This document shows positions 24,864 through 33,023 of a stretch of DNA of 64,000 nt, piece after piece. The position numbers and the translations under genes are program-made. Source of the DNA: Chryseobacterium balustinum (GTDB taxonomy: Bacteria; Bacteroidota; Bacteroidia; Flavobacteriales; Weeksellaceae). The notes under the pieces are model-generated. The model saw only the letters and a program-made list of their open reading frames with translations. It had not been told where the DNA came from and made no database searches. The DNA lies in contig NZ_FUZE01000003.1 in the NCBI RefSeq assembly GCF_900168205.1, positions 62,001-126,000 of the forward strand, given 5' to 3'. Position 1 is the first letter of the stretch; every line of letters begins with the position of its first letter.

Positions 24864-24894
24864 AAAAGGATTCAGTTTTACACCGAATCCTTTT
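24864..24894. terminator. bidirectional terminator after the helicase gene
   Basis: AAAAGGATTC (24864-24873) faces GAATCCTTTT (24885-24894), followed by ATTTTA. It also suits the gene ending at 24909 on the other strand. Confidence 0.85.
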
Positions 24895-24908
24895 ATTTTA
24901 AATACTGC

Positions 24909-25342
24909 TTAACTTTCTTTTGTTATTATCCCATAAGTTGCAGATCGACTTTCGTTCATAAATTCTACTTCTGTATTTTCAATTTTGTTAAATCTACTTT
25001 TATCAGTTTTAGAAAATTCAATTATTGTAAAATTGTTCTGGTCAAGAATATCAAAATCAACCAATTTTAAATATTCATCAATTGAGTTTTATCAATCATT
25101 ATTTTTCCTCCACCAAATTGATGTCTGTTCTGTCCGTTTTCCTTAACTCCTGAAACCCAATATTCTTCGCCGGTTTCAATATCAAAATCATTGGTATTAA
25201 TTCCTGGGTTTTTCAATTTTTTCAATGTCTTTCCATTAAAATAAACTGTTTGACCAGATTTTGAAAATTCTATGAAACCAATCCAAGCCAATCTATTATG
25301 ACCTTTAGATTTGTTTTCGATGTACGTGATTTTTGGTTGCAT
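24909..25342 (-). pseudogene. frameshifted small protein gene (conserved hypothetical)
   Basis: The intact-looking reading frame 25342-25067 gives MQPKITYIENKSKGHNRLAW through GGGKIMIDKT and stops early. Directly after it, in another frame, the same strand stays open for about 55 more codons (SIDEYLKLVDFDILDQNN to ITKES) and stops at 24909. The two halves join at a run of four A (25087-25090 as T on the plus strand); adding one A restores IDKNSIDEYLKLVDF and a product of about 144 residues. The pattern EYWVSGVKENGQNR...IDK-x-x-EEYL is that of a conserved Bacteroidota family of unknown function. The break could be real or a homopolymer error. No domain function is known. Confidence 0.75.
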
Positions 25343-25367
25343 TTTAAGTTTTCAGAATTTACTTATT

Positions 25368-25877
25368 TTACCTTTCTAATTTTTCAAAATTGTATAATGT
25401 TATAAAATCAATTTTGTGAGCCCAAATTTCATTTGCTGTTGCTTTTGGAAAAGCACCTATAATTGAGGTGTTTTCAAAATCATCTTTATGATAATATTTA
25501 ATATCGGCTTTATAGTTTAAAGGAATCTCAAGATTGTTTCTCAAGTTCAAAAGAGTTTTCCAATCTTTATCATCATTTCCCTGATTATAAAAAGCTCCCA
25601 TAAAGTATATTTCTATGGTGTTTTTATCGGGATTTAACTTAAATAAATTTTCTCTTTTTTGTAAAGAATAATAATGTTTAAAAGGTTCGATACTTAAAAC
25701 TCTATATTCGTATTTACCTTTTGTAGTTTCTTTAAGTTCCAAAATTATTTTTGATCCTAAAGGAAATGTAAAAGTGCCATAATCTGTAGGGAATTCAGTT
25801 GGAATGTTCATTTTATTTTGAGAAAATAACATATTACTAAAAATTAAAAGAGTAAGAATTAACAGGATTTTTTTCAT
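25368..25877 (-). CDS. exported protein of unknown function
   Basis: From ATG 25877 the product is 169 residues, with a Sec signal MKKILLILTLLIFSNMLFSQ. The mature chain is a mix of strands and short loops, with FTFPLGSKIILELKETTKGKYEYRV and a C-terminal KIDFITLYNFEKLER, and no recognised family. The longer reading from 25895 is rejected because a TATATTTG -7 box lies at 25893-25900. It sits 25 nt upstream of the frameshifted gene and may be cotranscribed with it. Confidence 0.78.
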   Translation of the reverse strand: MKKILLILTLLIFSNMLFSQNKMNIPTEFPTDYGTFTFPLGSKIILELKETTKGKYEYRVLSIEPFKHYYSLQKRENLFKLNPDKNTIEIYFMGAFYNQGNDDKDWKTLLNLRNNLEIPLNYKADIKYYHKDDFENTSIIGAFPKATANEIWAHKIDFITLYNFEKLER

Positions 25878-25892
25878 CAGTATAAGTTTTAC

Positions 25893-25900
25893 CAAATATA
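25893..25900 (-). promoter_or_regulatory. -7 promoter box of the exported protein gene
   Basis: TATATTTG on the minus strand matches TAnnTTTG and lies 15 nt before ATG 25877. Confidence 0.6.
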
Positions 25901-26020
25901 AAATAAGAATTCCGTATAAACAAAAGCTGAAACTTCAAACTTATTTTCCAATAGTTTTTCCCACAACACACCAATCAATTCCATCAATTACAAAAAGTAA
26001 CTAATGCAATTTATTAGCCT

Positions 26021-26028
26021 TAACTTTG
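26021..26028 (+). promoter_or_regulatory. -7 promoter box of the flavin oxidoreductase gene
   Basis: TAACTTTG matches TAnnTTTG and ends 18 nt before ATG 26047. Confidence 0.6.
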
Positions 26029-26046
26029 CTTGGTTAAATTTAATAA

Positions 26047-27045
26047 ATGAAAAATTTTAATATATCCGTGCTTGATTTAGCTCCCGTAAAACAGGGGAAA
26101 ACCATTCACGATACTTTTCAGGACAGTTTGTCTTTAGCAAATCACACTGAAAATTTAGATTATAAAAGATTCTGGCTTGCCGAACATCACAATATGGAAA
26201 GTATTGCAAGTTCCGCAACTTCAGTTCTGATTGGTTTCATCGCCAACGGAACAAAAAAAATAAGAGTGGGTTCAGGTGGAATTATGCTTCCAAATCACAG
26301 TTCGCTCGTTATTGCCGAACAATTCGGAACTTTAGAATCACTTTTTCCGGGAAGAATCGATCTTGGTTTAGGGAGAGCTCCCGGAACAGATGGTTTAACG
26401 GCTCAAGCTTTGGGAAGAAATCCGGCTATTATCAATGAACAATTTCCGAGACAGATCTTAGAATTACAGAAATATTTTTCGAAAGAAAATTCAAACGCTT
26501 TGGTTCGTGCAATTCCCGGTGAAGGTTTAGATATTCCGATGTATATTCTCGGTTCAAGCACAGACAGCGCTTGGTTGGCTGCAGAATTAGGACTTCCGTA
26601 TGCTTTTGCGGGACATTTCGCTCCCGAACAAATGGATATGGCTTTTAAAATTTACAGAGAACATTTCGAGCCTTCAAAATATTTAGATAAACCTTTTATT
26701 TTGGCTTGTGTGAACGGAATTGCTGCAGAAACTTCTGAAGAAGCACATTTTCTTTCTACGACATTGTTTCAGGCGTTCATTAATATTATCAGAAACGACA
26801 GGAAACCTTTTCCGGCACCGATTGAAGATATGGATACTATTTGGTCGGCGATGGAAAAATCGATGGTTTTACAGAAATTAAAATTTAGTTTTATTGGAAA
26901 CCAAGATGAAATTGCTGAACAGATTAAAAACTTTCAGGAAAAATATCAGGTGGATGAATTGATGATCAATTCTCATATCTATGACCATCAAAAAAGACTG
27001 GAATCATACGAGATTATAAAAAAAGCGACAGATTCTTTGTTTTAA
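26047..27045 (+). CDS. LLM-class flavin-dependent oxidoreductase
   Basis: A 332-residue luciferase-like monooxygenase of the MsnO8/YhbW type. It uses reduced flavin delivered by a separate reductase. Visible segments are FNISVLDLAPVKQGKT at the start, YKRFWLAEHHNME, the flavin-contacting GSGGIMLPNHSSLVIAEQFG, and FPGRIDLGLGRAPGTD; the C-terminal part QYQVDELMINSHIYDHQKRL closes the TIM barrel. Length is normal. The natural substrate is unknown. It is monocistronic and is followed by a long inverted repeat. Confidence 0.92.
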   Translation: MKNFNISVLDLAPVKQGKTIHDTFQDSLSLANHTENLDYKRFWLAEHHNMESIASSATSVLIGFIANGTKKIRVGSGGIMLPNHSSLVIAEQFGTLESLFPGRIDLGLGRAPGTDGLTAQALGRNPAIINEQFPRQILELQKYFSKENSNALVRAIPGEGLDIPMYILGSSTDSAWLAAELGLPYAFAGHFAPEQMDMAFKIYREHFEPSKYLDKPFILACVNGIAAETSEEAHFLSTTLFQAFINIIRNDRKPFPAPIEDMDTIWSAMEKSMVLQKLKFSFIGNQDEIAEQIKNFQEKYQVDELMINSHIYDHQKRLESYEIIKKATDSLF

Positions 27046-27057
27046 TTTTAACTCCGG

Positions 27058-27172
27058 CAGATTTACGCAGATTTTTTAGCTTTAAAAATATTTTGAAAAC
27101 TTATGTGTTCTCAATATTTTCAAAGCTTTAGCTAAAAAACTTATGTGACTAATGTGTTAAAATCTTCTGCAA
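27058..27172. repeat. intergenic inverted repeat after the oxidoreductase gene
   Basis: TTTTTTAGCTTTAAAAATAT near 27072-27091 faces ATATTTTCAAAGCTTTAGCT near 27114-27133, and GCAGATTTACGCAGAT at the left faces ATCTTCTGCAAC at the right. The ATGTGACTAATGTGTT word also occurs, inverted, at 11187-11205. Confidence 0.7.
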
Positions 27173-27190
27173 CTTTTATAGTTAAGCGAA

Positions 27191-27209
27191 AGCGGTTGCA
27201 CAAACCGCT
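27191..27209. other. short GC-rich hairpin upstream of ribB
   Basis: AGCGGTT (27191-27197) and AACCGCT (27203-27209) form a perfect 7-bp stem with a GCACA loop, 12 nt before the -33 element. Without a T-run it is not a clear terminator. Confidence 0.5.
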
Positions 27210-27220
27210 CATATTAATTG

Positions 27221-27248
27221 TTGATGCTTATTTTATTGAGTATCTTTG
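27221..27248 (+). promoter_or_regulatory. ribB promoter (TTG-N17-TATCTTTG)
   Basis: TTG (27221-27223), 17 nt, then TATCTTTG (27241-27248). It ends 18 nt before ATG 27267 and overlaps the in-frame TTG at 27246, which is therefore not the start. No FMN riboswitch is visible. Confidence 0.75.
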
Positions 27249-27266
27249 CGAAAATTTAAAGTAAAA

Positions 27267-28388
27267 ATGTCAGATATTAAACTAAATACTATTCCAGAGG
27301 CGATTGAAGACCTTAAAAATGGTAAAATAATTATAGTGGTAGACGATGAAGACAGAGAAAATGAAGGTGATTTTCTTTGTGCTGCCGAATTGACAACACC
27401 TGCGTTAATTAATTTTATGGCAGTTCACGGAAGAGGGTTGATTTGTATGCCGCTTCCAGAAAAAAGATGTGATGAGTTAGGATTAGATGTAATGGTAAGC
27501 CGAAGCAGCGATCCTAAAGAAACTGCATTTACGGTTTCTGTTGACCTTTTGGGTGACGGTACTTCTACCGGAATTTCTGCCGGAGACCGAGCGAAAACTA
27601 TTTTAGCTTTGATGGATGAAAAATCTAAACCAACAGATTTCATGCGTCCAGGTCACATTTTCCCGCTTCGTGCAAGAAAAGGTGGTGTTTTGAAAAGAGC
27701 AGGTCACACAGAAGCTGCAATTGATTTAACGAGCTTGGCTGGTTTAAAAGAAGGTGGTGTAATCTGTGAAATTATGAACGAAGACGGTTCTATGTCTCGT
27801 TTGCCGGATTTACATGTCTTTGCTCAGAAGCATGATATGAAAATTGTATCTATTGAAGATTTGATTCATTACCAGCTTAAAAAAGGAAACTTAATCGAAA
27901 GAATTGAGGAAAGAAAAGTGCAAACTGCTTATGGTGAATTTGATTTCTGTGCTTTCAGAGAAACTTCAAATGACCAGATTCACTTTGCTTTAACAAAAGG
28001 ATCTTGGACCGTTGACGAGCCTGTTTTGGTAAGAGTTCAATCTTCTGATTCTTATTTTGATGTCTTAACCAGATTGAATAACGGTGAAAAACCATTGTTG
28101 GAAAAAGTAACATCAATGGTAAATGAAGCAGGAAAAGGAGCAATTATTTTCATCAATAATGTTTCAAATTCTGAAAATACACTAAGAAAATTGCAACAGT
28201 TTTTAAATTATCAGGATGGACAGCAAAAGCATCCTACTGCAGCATTTAACTACAGAGATTACGGAATCGGGACTCAGATTTTGAAGAATTTAGGAATTAA
28301 TAAATTTAAAGTAATCACTCAAAATCCTAACGTAAAACCTCAGGTTGGAGGTTATGATGTTGAGGTGACAGAGATGGTTCAACTTTAA
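27267..28388 (+). CDS. ribB: 3,4-dihydroxy-2-butanone-4-phosphate synthase with degenerate GTP cyclohydrolase II domain
   Basis: The 373-residue product has two halves. Residues 1-205 are a complete RibB, with the acidic motif DDEDRENEGDF, RPGHIFPLRARKGGVL, RAGHTEAAIDL and CEIMNEDGSMSR, and should make the four-carbon riboflavin precursor from ribulose 5-phosphate. Residues 206-373 resemble GTP cyclohydrolase II and keep YRDYGIGTQILKNLGI. However, the zinc-binding region, normally RVHSEC...CDCG, reads VRVQSSDSYFDVLTRLNNGE without any cysteine. GTP opening must then be done by another protein. The role left to the second half may be structural or regulatory. It is monocistronic with a strong promoter. 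Confidence 0.92.
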   Translation: MSDIKLNTIPEAIEDLKNGKIIIVVDDEDRENEGDFLCAAELTTPALINFMAVHGRGLICMPLPEKRCDELGLDVMVSRSSDPKETAFTVSVDLLGDGTSTGISAGDRAKTILALMDEKSKPTDFMRPGHIFPLRARKGGVLKRAGHTEAAIDLTSLAGLKEGGVICEIMNEDGSMSRLPDLHVFAQKHDMKIVSIEDLIHYQLKKGNLIERIEERKVQTAYGEFDFCAFRETSNDQIHFALTKGSWTVDEPVLVRVQSSDSYFDVLTRLNNGEKPLLEKVTSMVNEAGKGAIIFINNVSNSENTLRKLQQFLNYQDGQQKHPTAAFNYRDYGIGTQILKNLGINKFKVITQNPNVKPQVGGYDVEVTEMVQL

Positions 28389-28390
28389 AA

Positions 28391-28484
28391 TGTGAATGGT
28401 CAATGGTGAATTCACTTCGTAGTCAATTTTTTGATTGCGTTTTCAATTTACTTGCGAAGCAAAATTAACTATTCACAATTCACA
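28391..28484. repeat. intergenic inverted repeat of the word TGTGAATNGTNAAT
   Basis: TGTGAATGGTCAATGGTGAA (28391-28410) faces AACTATTCACAATTCACA (28467-28484). The inner part also pairs (CACTTCG with CTTGCGAAG). It fills most of the ribB-fmt gap. Confidence 0.72.
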
Positions 28485-28486
28485 AT

Positions 28487-28519
28487 AAAAAAATGGCTTG
28501 ATTTACTCAAGCCATTTTT
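28487..28519. terminator. bidirectional terminator overlapping the fmt stop
   Basis: AAAAATGGCTTGA (28489-28501) faces TCAAGCCATTTTT (28507-28519). The last fmt codons ATG GCT TGA form one arm of the stem, an economical arrangement. Confidence 0.88.
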
Positions 28520-29454
28520 ATTTCGTCAAAATTTCTAAATCCGTTTAGAAAATCTTTAACATTCATTCTTTTCTTTCCTTCCAATTGTAATTCTAAAGGA
28601 AAGTACATTCCGTCTTTTGTATAGATTCTAAAATCATTTTTTGAAATCTCTAAACTTCCAACAGGTTTTCCGTGCTCTGAAACTTCAAATTTTCCATTGT
28701 ATATTTTTAATCCTTTTTCTTCCTCACTAATTTTTAAAGTGGTGAAAGCTGCTGGATAAGGTGACATTCCTAAAATAAACTGATGAACTTCTTTTGAATT
28801 TTTCGTCCAGTCGATTCTGGTGTCTTCTTTGAAGATTTTAAAAGCATTTTTTGGATGTTCCACTTCAGGCTGAGGTTTTTCTATGATCGAATTTTCTGCT
28901 AATCCATCCAAAGTTTTTACGACCAATTTTGAACCCATTTCCATTAATCTGTCGTGAAGACTTCCTGCGTTTTCATTTTCCAAAACCGGAATTTCTTCCT
29001 GCAATAAAATATTTCCTTCATCAATTTTTTCGTTAATAAAAAATGTAGTTGCTCCAGTTTTTTCTTCTCCATTAATTACCGCATAATTAATTGGAGCGGC
29101 ACCTCTATAATCTGGAAGCAGGGAAGCATGAAGGTTGAAAGTTCCCATTTTAGGCATTTCAAACAAAACTTTAGGCATCATTCTAAAAGCGACTACTACA
29201 AAAACATCAGCATCTAATTTTCTTAATTCTTCTAAAAATTCAGGATTTCTCAATTTTTCAGGCTGAAAAACAGGAATGTTATTTTCGGAAGTAAAAACTT
29301 TTACAGGAGATTGGTTGATCTTTTGCCCGCGTCCGCTTGCTTTATCAGCAACGGTGACAACGCCTACAACTTCATGATGAGATTGGTGAATGGCTTCCAA
29401 TGCAGTTTTTGCAAACTCCGGAGTGCCCAAAAAAACGACTTTCAATGATTTCAT
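28507..29454 (-). CDS. fmt: methionyl-tRNA formyltransferase
   Basis: Fmt formylates initiator Met-tRNA using 10-formyltetrahydrofolate. The 315-residue protein starts MKSLKVVFLGTPEFAKTALEA, has the catalytic core FNLHASLLPDYRGAAPINYAV (Asn and His) and GATTFFINEKIDEG (Asp), and ends with the small tRNA-binding domain. A TATCTTTG -7 box at 29459-29466 lies only 4 nt before the ATG, so the mRNA is probably leaderless. Its stop codon is part of the terminator stem shared with ribB. It is transcribed alone downstream of recQ. Confidence 0.96.
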   Translation of the reverse strand: MKSLKVVFLGTPEFAKTALEAIHQSHHEVVGVVTVADKASGRGQKINQSPVKVFTSENNIPVFQPEKLRNPEFLEELRKLDADVFVVVAFRMMPKVLFEMPKMGTFNLHASLLPDYRGAAPINYAVINGEEKTGATTFFINEKIDEGNILLQEEIPVLENENAGSLHDRLMEMGSKLVVKTLDGLAENSIIEKPQPEVEHPKNAFKIFKEDTRIDWTKNSKEVHQFILGMSPYPAAFTTLKISEEEKGLKIYNGKFEVSEHGKPVGSLEISKNDFRIYTKDGMYFPLELQLEGKKRMNVKDFLNGFRNFDEIKMA

Positions 29455-29458
29455 GGTG

Positions 29459-29466
29459 CAAAGATA
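29459..29466 (-). promoter_or_regulatory. fmt -7 box 4 nt before the ATG
   Basis: TATCTTTG on the minus strand is an exact match. Only CACC separates it from the fmt ATG. Confidence 0.65.
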
Positions 29467-29474
29467 AAACTCTT

Positions 29475-29548
29475 GAGTTATAAGTTAGAAATTATGAGTT
29501 ATGAATTTTTTAATTGCTATTACCAATTACTCATTACTTATTACTTAT
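29475..29548. repeat. intergenic inverted repeat of ATAAGT/TTATGAGT words
   Basis: ATAAGTTAGAAATTATGAGT near 29480-29499 faces ACTCATTACTTATTACTTAT (29529-29548). The right arm runs into recQ and supplies its stop codon (ACA TAA GTAATAAG). Confidence 0.68.
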
Positions 29549-31446
29549 GTCAACGCGTACGTTCTAAAATTCAGCATTTTTACTTTTCCGGAATCTAATA
29601 AGAAAATAAGATTTTCTAAAATATTTTCTTTGCTCTGAAACTGCAACTGTATAGAAATTTCTTCAATGGTTGCCGGCTTTTTATTTAAAACCTTAATGAT
29701 TTCCAAAGAAACATTTTTACCGAAAATAGACTGTTTGTTTTTTTCGCAAACGGTGCATTGTCCGCAGTTTTTAGTATTTTTTTCACCAAAATAGGAGAGG
29801 ATCAATTTCATTTTACAGTATTGATTGTCCTCGATGAAAAATTTCATCTCTTCCCACTTCTGGATTTTATTTTTTTGAATATGTTCAAAAAGATTCCAAT
29901 ACATTGCGTTGATAGCTCTTTCGTCCCGTGGTTTCAGAAATTTCACACTCGCCAAAGCTCCATCAATATATTCAAGATAATTTTTCTGCTGTAATTCTTT
30001 CAGGCGTTCTTTAATCAGATGAATACTTACTCCGATTTTATTGCTTACGTTCTGCTCGCTGAACATTACTTTGTGTGTAGTAATTCCAGAAATGCTACGC
30101 AAAAGATGTTCGATAAAATAAGCATCTTTCTGTGGAAGCTGATCGATTTCATCAGGCTTAATGAGAAGTTCGAGTGACGACAAACTTTTGTTGCTGTTGT
30201 GGAAAATAATTTCCTGGGTATGAAGAAAATTCAGAACATTTTTAATCTTCGCTGTTGAAAGTTTAGTGAAACTTTGGATTCCGGAAGTATTTAATTGAAA
30301 AACCTTTTCGGGAAGCTCAAATTCTGCTACCTGAAATTTGGAATACAGATAAGAAATGATTTTTAGAAATTCAGCTTTATTGGGAATCTGATTTCTTAGA
30401 ATTTGATCAAAATTTGAAATCTCCTGCTTGTTCCAAAGCATGAATGCATAACTTCTTTTGCCATCTCTTCCTGCACGACCGATTTCCTGATAATAATTTT
30501 CAATCGACTGAGAAGGGGAGAAGTGAATGACGAAACGTACATTATCTTTATCGATCCCCATTCCAAAAGCATTGGTGGAAATTAATACATTTTGATTACT
30601 GTTGTTCCAGAAATTTTGTCTTTCGTTTTTTTCTTTTGTTGATAATCCTGCATGGAAATAATCAACATTCTGAATTTTATGTCTGTGAAGAAATTCAGTG
30701 AGTAATTCGGCATCTTTTCGGGTTCTCACATAGATAATTCCCGACTCTTTAGCATATTTAAGAATGGTAAAAACCTTTTGATATTTATCTGAAATCTCTT
30801 CGGTGAAAATTTTAATATTATCTCTTTTGAAACTTTTTTGAAATACCTGTGGATCTTTAAGTTCCAGTTTATTTTTAATTTCATCTAAAACTTTTGGAGT
30901 TGCTGTTGCTGTCAATGCAAGACAAGTAATTTCCGGATTATTTTTTCTGAAATCTTTAATGTTCTGATAACTGGGTCTGAAATCTTGTCCCCACTCAGAA
31001 ATACAATGTGCTTCATCCACCGCAATAAATGATAGCTGAATTTCCTCAATTTGTTGAATGAATAATTTATTGGTCAGTCTTTCCGGTGAAACATACAGTA
31101 ATTTTGTTAAGCCGTCTTTACATCTGTTGTAAATGACTTCAGCATCAAACTCATCCAATTCTGAACTGAGGTATTCTGCTTCAATTCCTCTGAATTTTAA
31201 TTGGTTAACCTGGTCTTTCATCAATGCCAATAAGGGAGAAATTACAAGACAAGTTCCTTCCTGTAATAAAGCAGGAAGCTGATAACATAATGATTTTCCG
31301 GCGCCGGTTGGAAGAAGAACTAATGTATCTTTTCTGTTGATAACAGAATCAATAATCACTTCTTGAGAATCTCTGAATTGATCATAACCCCAAAAATGCT
31401 TAAGGGTTTTATTTTTAAGTTCATTAAAATCTTTCGAGGAAATCAT
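29545..31446 (-). CDS. RecQ-family ATP-dependent DNA helicase
   Basis: From ATG 31446 the product is 633 residues. It has the SF2 motifs VLLPTGAGKSLCYQLPALL (Walker A), VDEAHCISEWGQDFRPSY (DEAH and aromatic loop), LALTATATPKV, and GIDKDNVRFVIHF with YYQEIGRAGRDGK (motifs V-VI). The zinc site follows: C-x-MKLILSYFGEKNTKNCGQCTVC. The C-terminus is a winged-helix-like tail with no HRDC domain, so it is the short flavobacterial RecQ type. It is expected to unwind branched DNA in recombination repair. A degenerate -7 box TACATTTA lies 4 nt before the ATG. The upstream reading from 31476 starts close to the terminator and is not preferred. Confidence 0.93.
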   Translation of the reverse strand: MISSKDFNELKNKTLKHFWGYDQFRDSQEVIIDSVINRKDTLVLLPTGAGKSLCYQLPALLQEGTCLVISPLLALMKDQVNQLKFRGIEAEYLSSELDEFDAEVIYNRCKDGLTKLLYVSPERLTNKLFIQQIEEIQLSFIAVDEAHCISEWGQDFRPSYQNIKDFRKNNPEITCLALTATATPKVLDEIKNKLELKDPQVFQKSFKRDNIKIFTEEISDKYQKVFTILKYAKESGIIYVRTRKDAELLTEFLHRHKIQNVDYFHAGLSTKEKNERQNFWNNSNQNVLISTNAFGMGIDKDNVRFVIHFSPSQSIENYYQEIGRAGRDGKRSYAFMLWNKQEISNFDQILRNQIPNKAEFLKIISYLYSKFQVAEFELPEKVFQLNTSGIQSFTKLSTAKIKNVLNFLHTQEIIFHNSNKSLSSLELLIKPDEIDQLPQKDAYFIEHLLRSISGITTHKVMFSEQNVSNKIGVSIHLIKERLKELQQKNYLEYIDGALASVKFLKPRDERAINAMYWNLFEHIQKNKIQKWEEMKFFIEDNQYCKMKLILSYFGEKNTKNCGQCTVCEKNKQSIFGKNVSLEIIKVLNKKPATIEEISIQLQFQSKENILENLIFLLDSGKVKMLNFRTYALT

Positions 31447-31472
31447 AAGGTAAATGTAAGGAAAGTATTGAG

Positions 31473-31501
31473 ACAAAAAAAGCCACGCAATGCATGGCTT
31501 T
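31473..31501 (-). terminator. terminator of the OmpA-type gene pair
   Basis: AAAGCCA and TGGCTTT (31495-31501 and 31479-31485, minus strand reading) with an inner G-C pair, followed by TTTTTTT. It lies 22 nt after the ompA-type stop. Confidence 0.85.
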
Positions 31502-31523
31502 AATTTTATAATAAGAAGTTTTA

Positions 31524-32972
31524 TTATTTAGCTTCGAAATAAACTCTTCTGTTTGCTCTGTTCTTCCATTCAGGGCATTTTTCAGCAGGATCACATTCTG
31601 GGTATTTTAGGTCTTTTTCACCTCTACCTACCGCATTAATTTTATCTTTACCCACACCGTTTTTGATAAGGTAATTTTTCACACTGTTTGCTCTTCTTTC
31701 AGATAATTTTTGGTTATACTCATCTGTACCTTTTGTATCAGTAGCTCCAATTACAGTATATGTTGCATTTGAAGAATTGATATAATTAACGGCATTGTTA
31801 AGGATAGGGGTGTTGTTTGGTAAAATTCTGTCTGAATTAAAATCAAACTCAATTCCCTCCATATTTGTAGCAGTTTCTATTACAGGTCCACTTGGTTCAG
31901 TAGGAGTTAAAGGACAACCTTGGTTTTCTACTGGTCCAGGAACTGTTACACACTTATCGTAAAGGTCGATTACTCCGTCTAAATCTGCATCAAGAGCTAC
32001 ACCTGCACCGTCAACTCTTGCACCAGCAGGAGTATCAAGTTGTCTATCCCAATCGTCACAAACTCCGTCATTATCAGCATCTCCTTTCTTACAAACTTCA
32101 ATATCCTGGTTTTTATTCGCCAAAACATCTAGTTTGTAATAAATCTCCTGCAATGGATCGTGCCACATTAGGTGAGATTCATGTTTTCCTAATTTTAAAG
32201 ACAGACCAACGGTTGCGTTGAAGAAATTGTCAGAAACCTGTTCTTCTCTTTGGTTAATAGCACTATATTGTGCACCACCACCATCAAACTCGTCAGAACC
32301 TGTGTAAACATACATTAGTCTTGTTTCAAGGTCTAATCTTCTGTTTAATTTAAATTTAACCCCCGCTCCGGCTTGACCGAAGAGTGAACCAAGTTTAAAA
32401 GGTTTTACTTCTGTCATTAATCTTTGTCCGGTTGCATCTTTCTGGTACGCTCTAAATGCTAAAGCACCAACACCTGCATATCCATGTATTGCCCATCTGT
32501 AAGTAGACTTGTTGTCAACTCTTCTTAAAAGATTTGAGAAGTTGATGTCACCTAGTAATGAGATTGCATCATATTGTGTTCTTGCACCTACGGCATTCAT
32601 ATCAGGAGCAGAGTCTTTTGTATTAAACCAACCTTGTCTTGTTTCTCCTCTGTCGTATTGTACCTTAAGACCGAAAGCATGAGTAATTGCTTTATCAATA
32701 CTTACATAAGCAGAGTAACCGAAAAGATTTTTACCGTTACCGTTTTTAATAGAAGTTAAATCTGCTGATTGTATCATAGGTACCCCTGCACCAAATGACA
32801 CAGCCCAATCATTAAATCTTTTAGATTTTTGAGTGAAAGGTGAAATATTGGCAGAACCAGAAGAAAATGTATTTGGATATTCGTTGGTAGAAACTACGGC
32901 TATTGAATCTTGTGCATAGCTCACTGTGGGAACAGCTAGGGCTAAGGCGACAATTGCTAAACTTAATTTCAT
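31524..32972 (-). CDS. OmpA-family outer-membrane protein with thrombospondin-3 repeats
   Basis: The 482-residue protein has a signal peptide ending VSYAQ, an N-terminal beta-barrel (to about residue 285), a calcium-binding thrombospondin type 3 stretch (GDADNDGVCDDWDRQLDTPA and DLDGVIDLYDKC), and a C-terminal OmpA domain. The OmpA domain contains NNAVNYINSSNATYTVIGATD and LSERRANSVKNYLIKNGV, the peptidoglycan-anchoring region. It should tether the outer membrane to the wall and may be an abundant porin-like protein. A paralogue lacking the OmpA domain lies immediately upstream, 51 nt away. Confidence 0.93.
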   Translation of the reverse strand: MKLSLAIVALALAVPTVSYAQDSIAVVSTNEYPNTFSSGSANISPFTQKSKRFNDWAVSFGAGVPMIQSADLTSIKNGNGKNLFGYSAYVSIDKAITHAFGLKVQYDRGETRQGWFNTKDSAPDMNAVGARTQYDAISLLGDINFSNLLRRVDNKSTYRWAIHGYAGVGALAFRAYQKDATGQRLMTEVKPFKLGSLFGQAGAGVKFKLNRRLDLETRLMYVYTGSDEFDGGGAQYSAINQREEQVSDNFFNATVGLSLKLGKHESHLMWHDPLQEIYYKLDVLANKNQDIEVCKKGDADNDGVCDDWDRQLDTPAGARVDGAGVALDADLDGVIDLYDKCVTVPGPVENQGCPLTPTEPSGPVIETATNMEGIEFDFNSDRILPNNTPILNNAVNYINSSNATYTVIGATDTKGTDEYNQKLSERRANSVKNYLIKNGVGKDKINAVGRGEKDLKYPECDPAEKCPEWKNRANRRVYFEAK

Positions 32973-33023
32973 AGTATGTATTTTTATTTATTTAGTTAAT
33001 TAAATGAGTTTTTTACTGTATGC

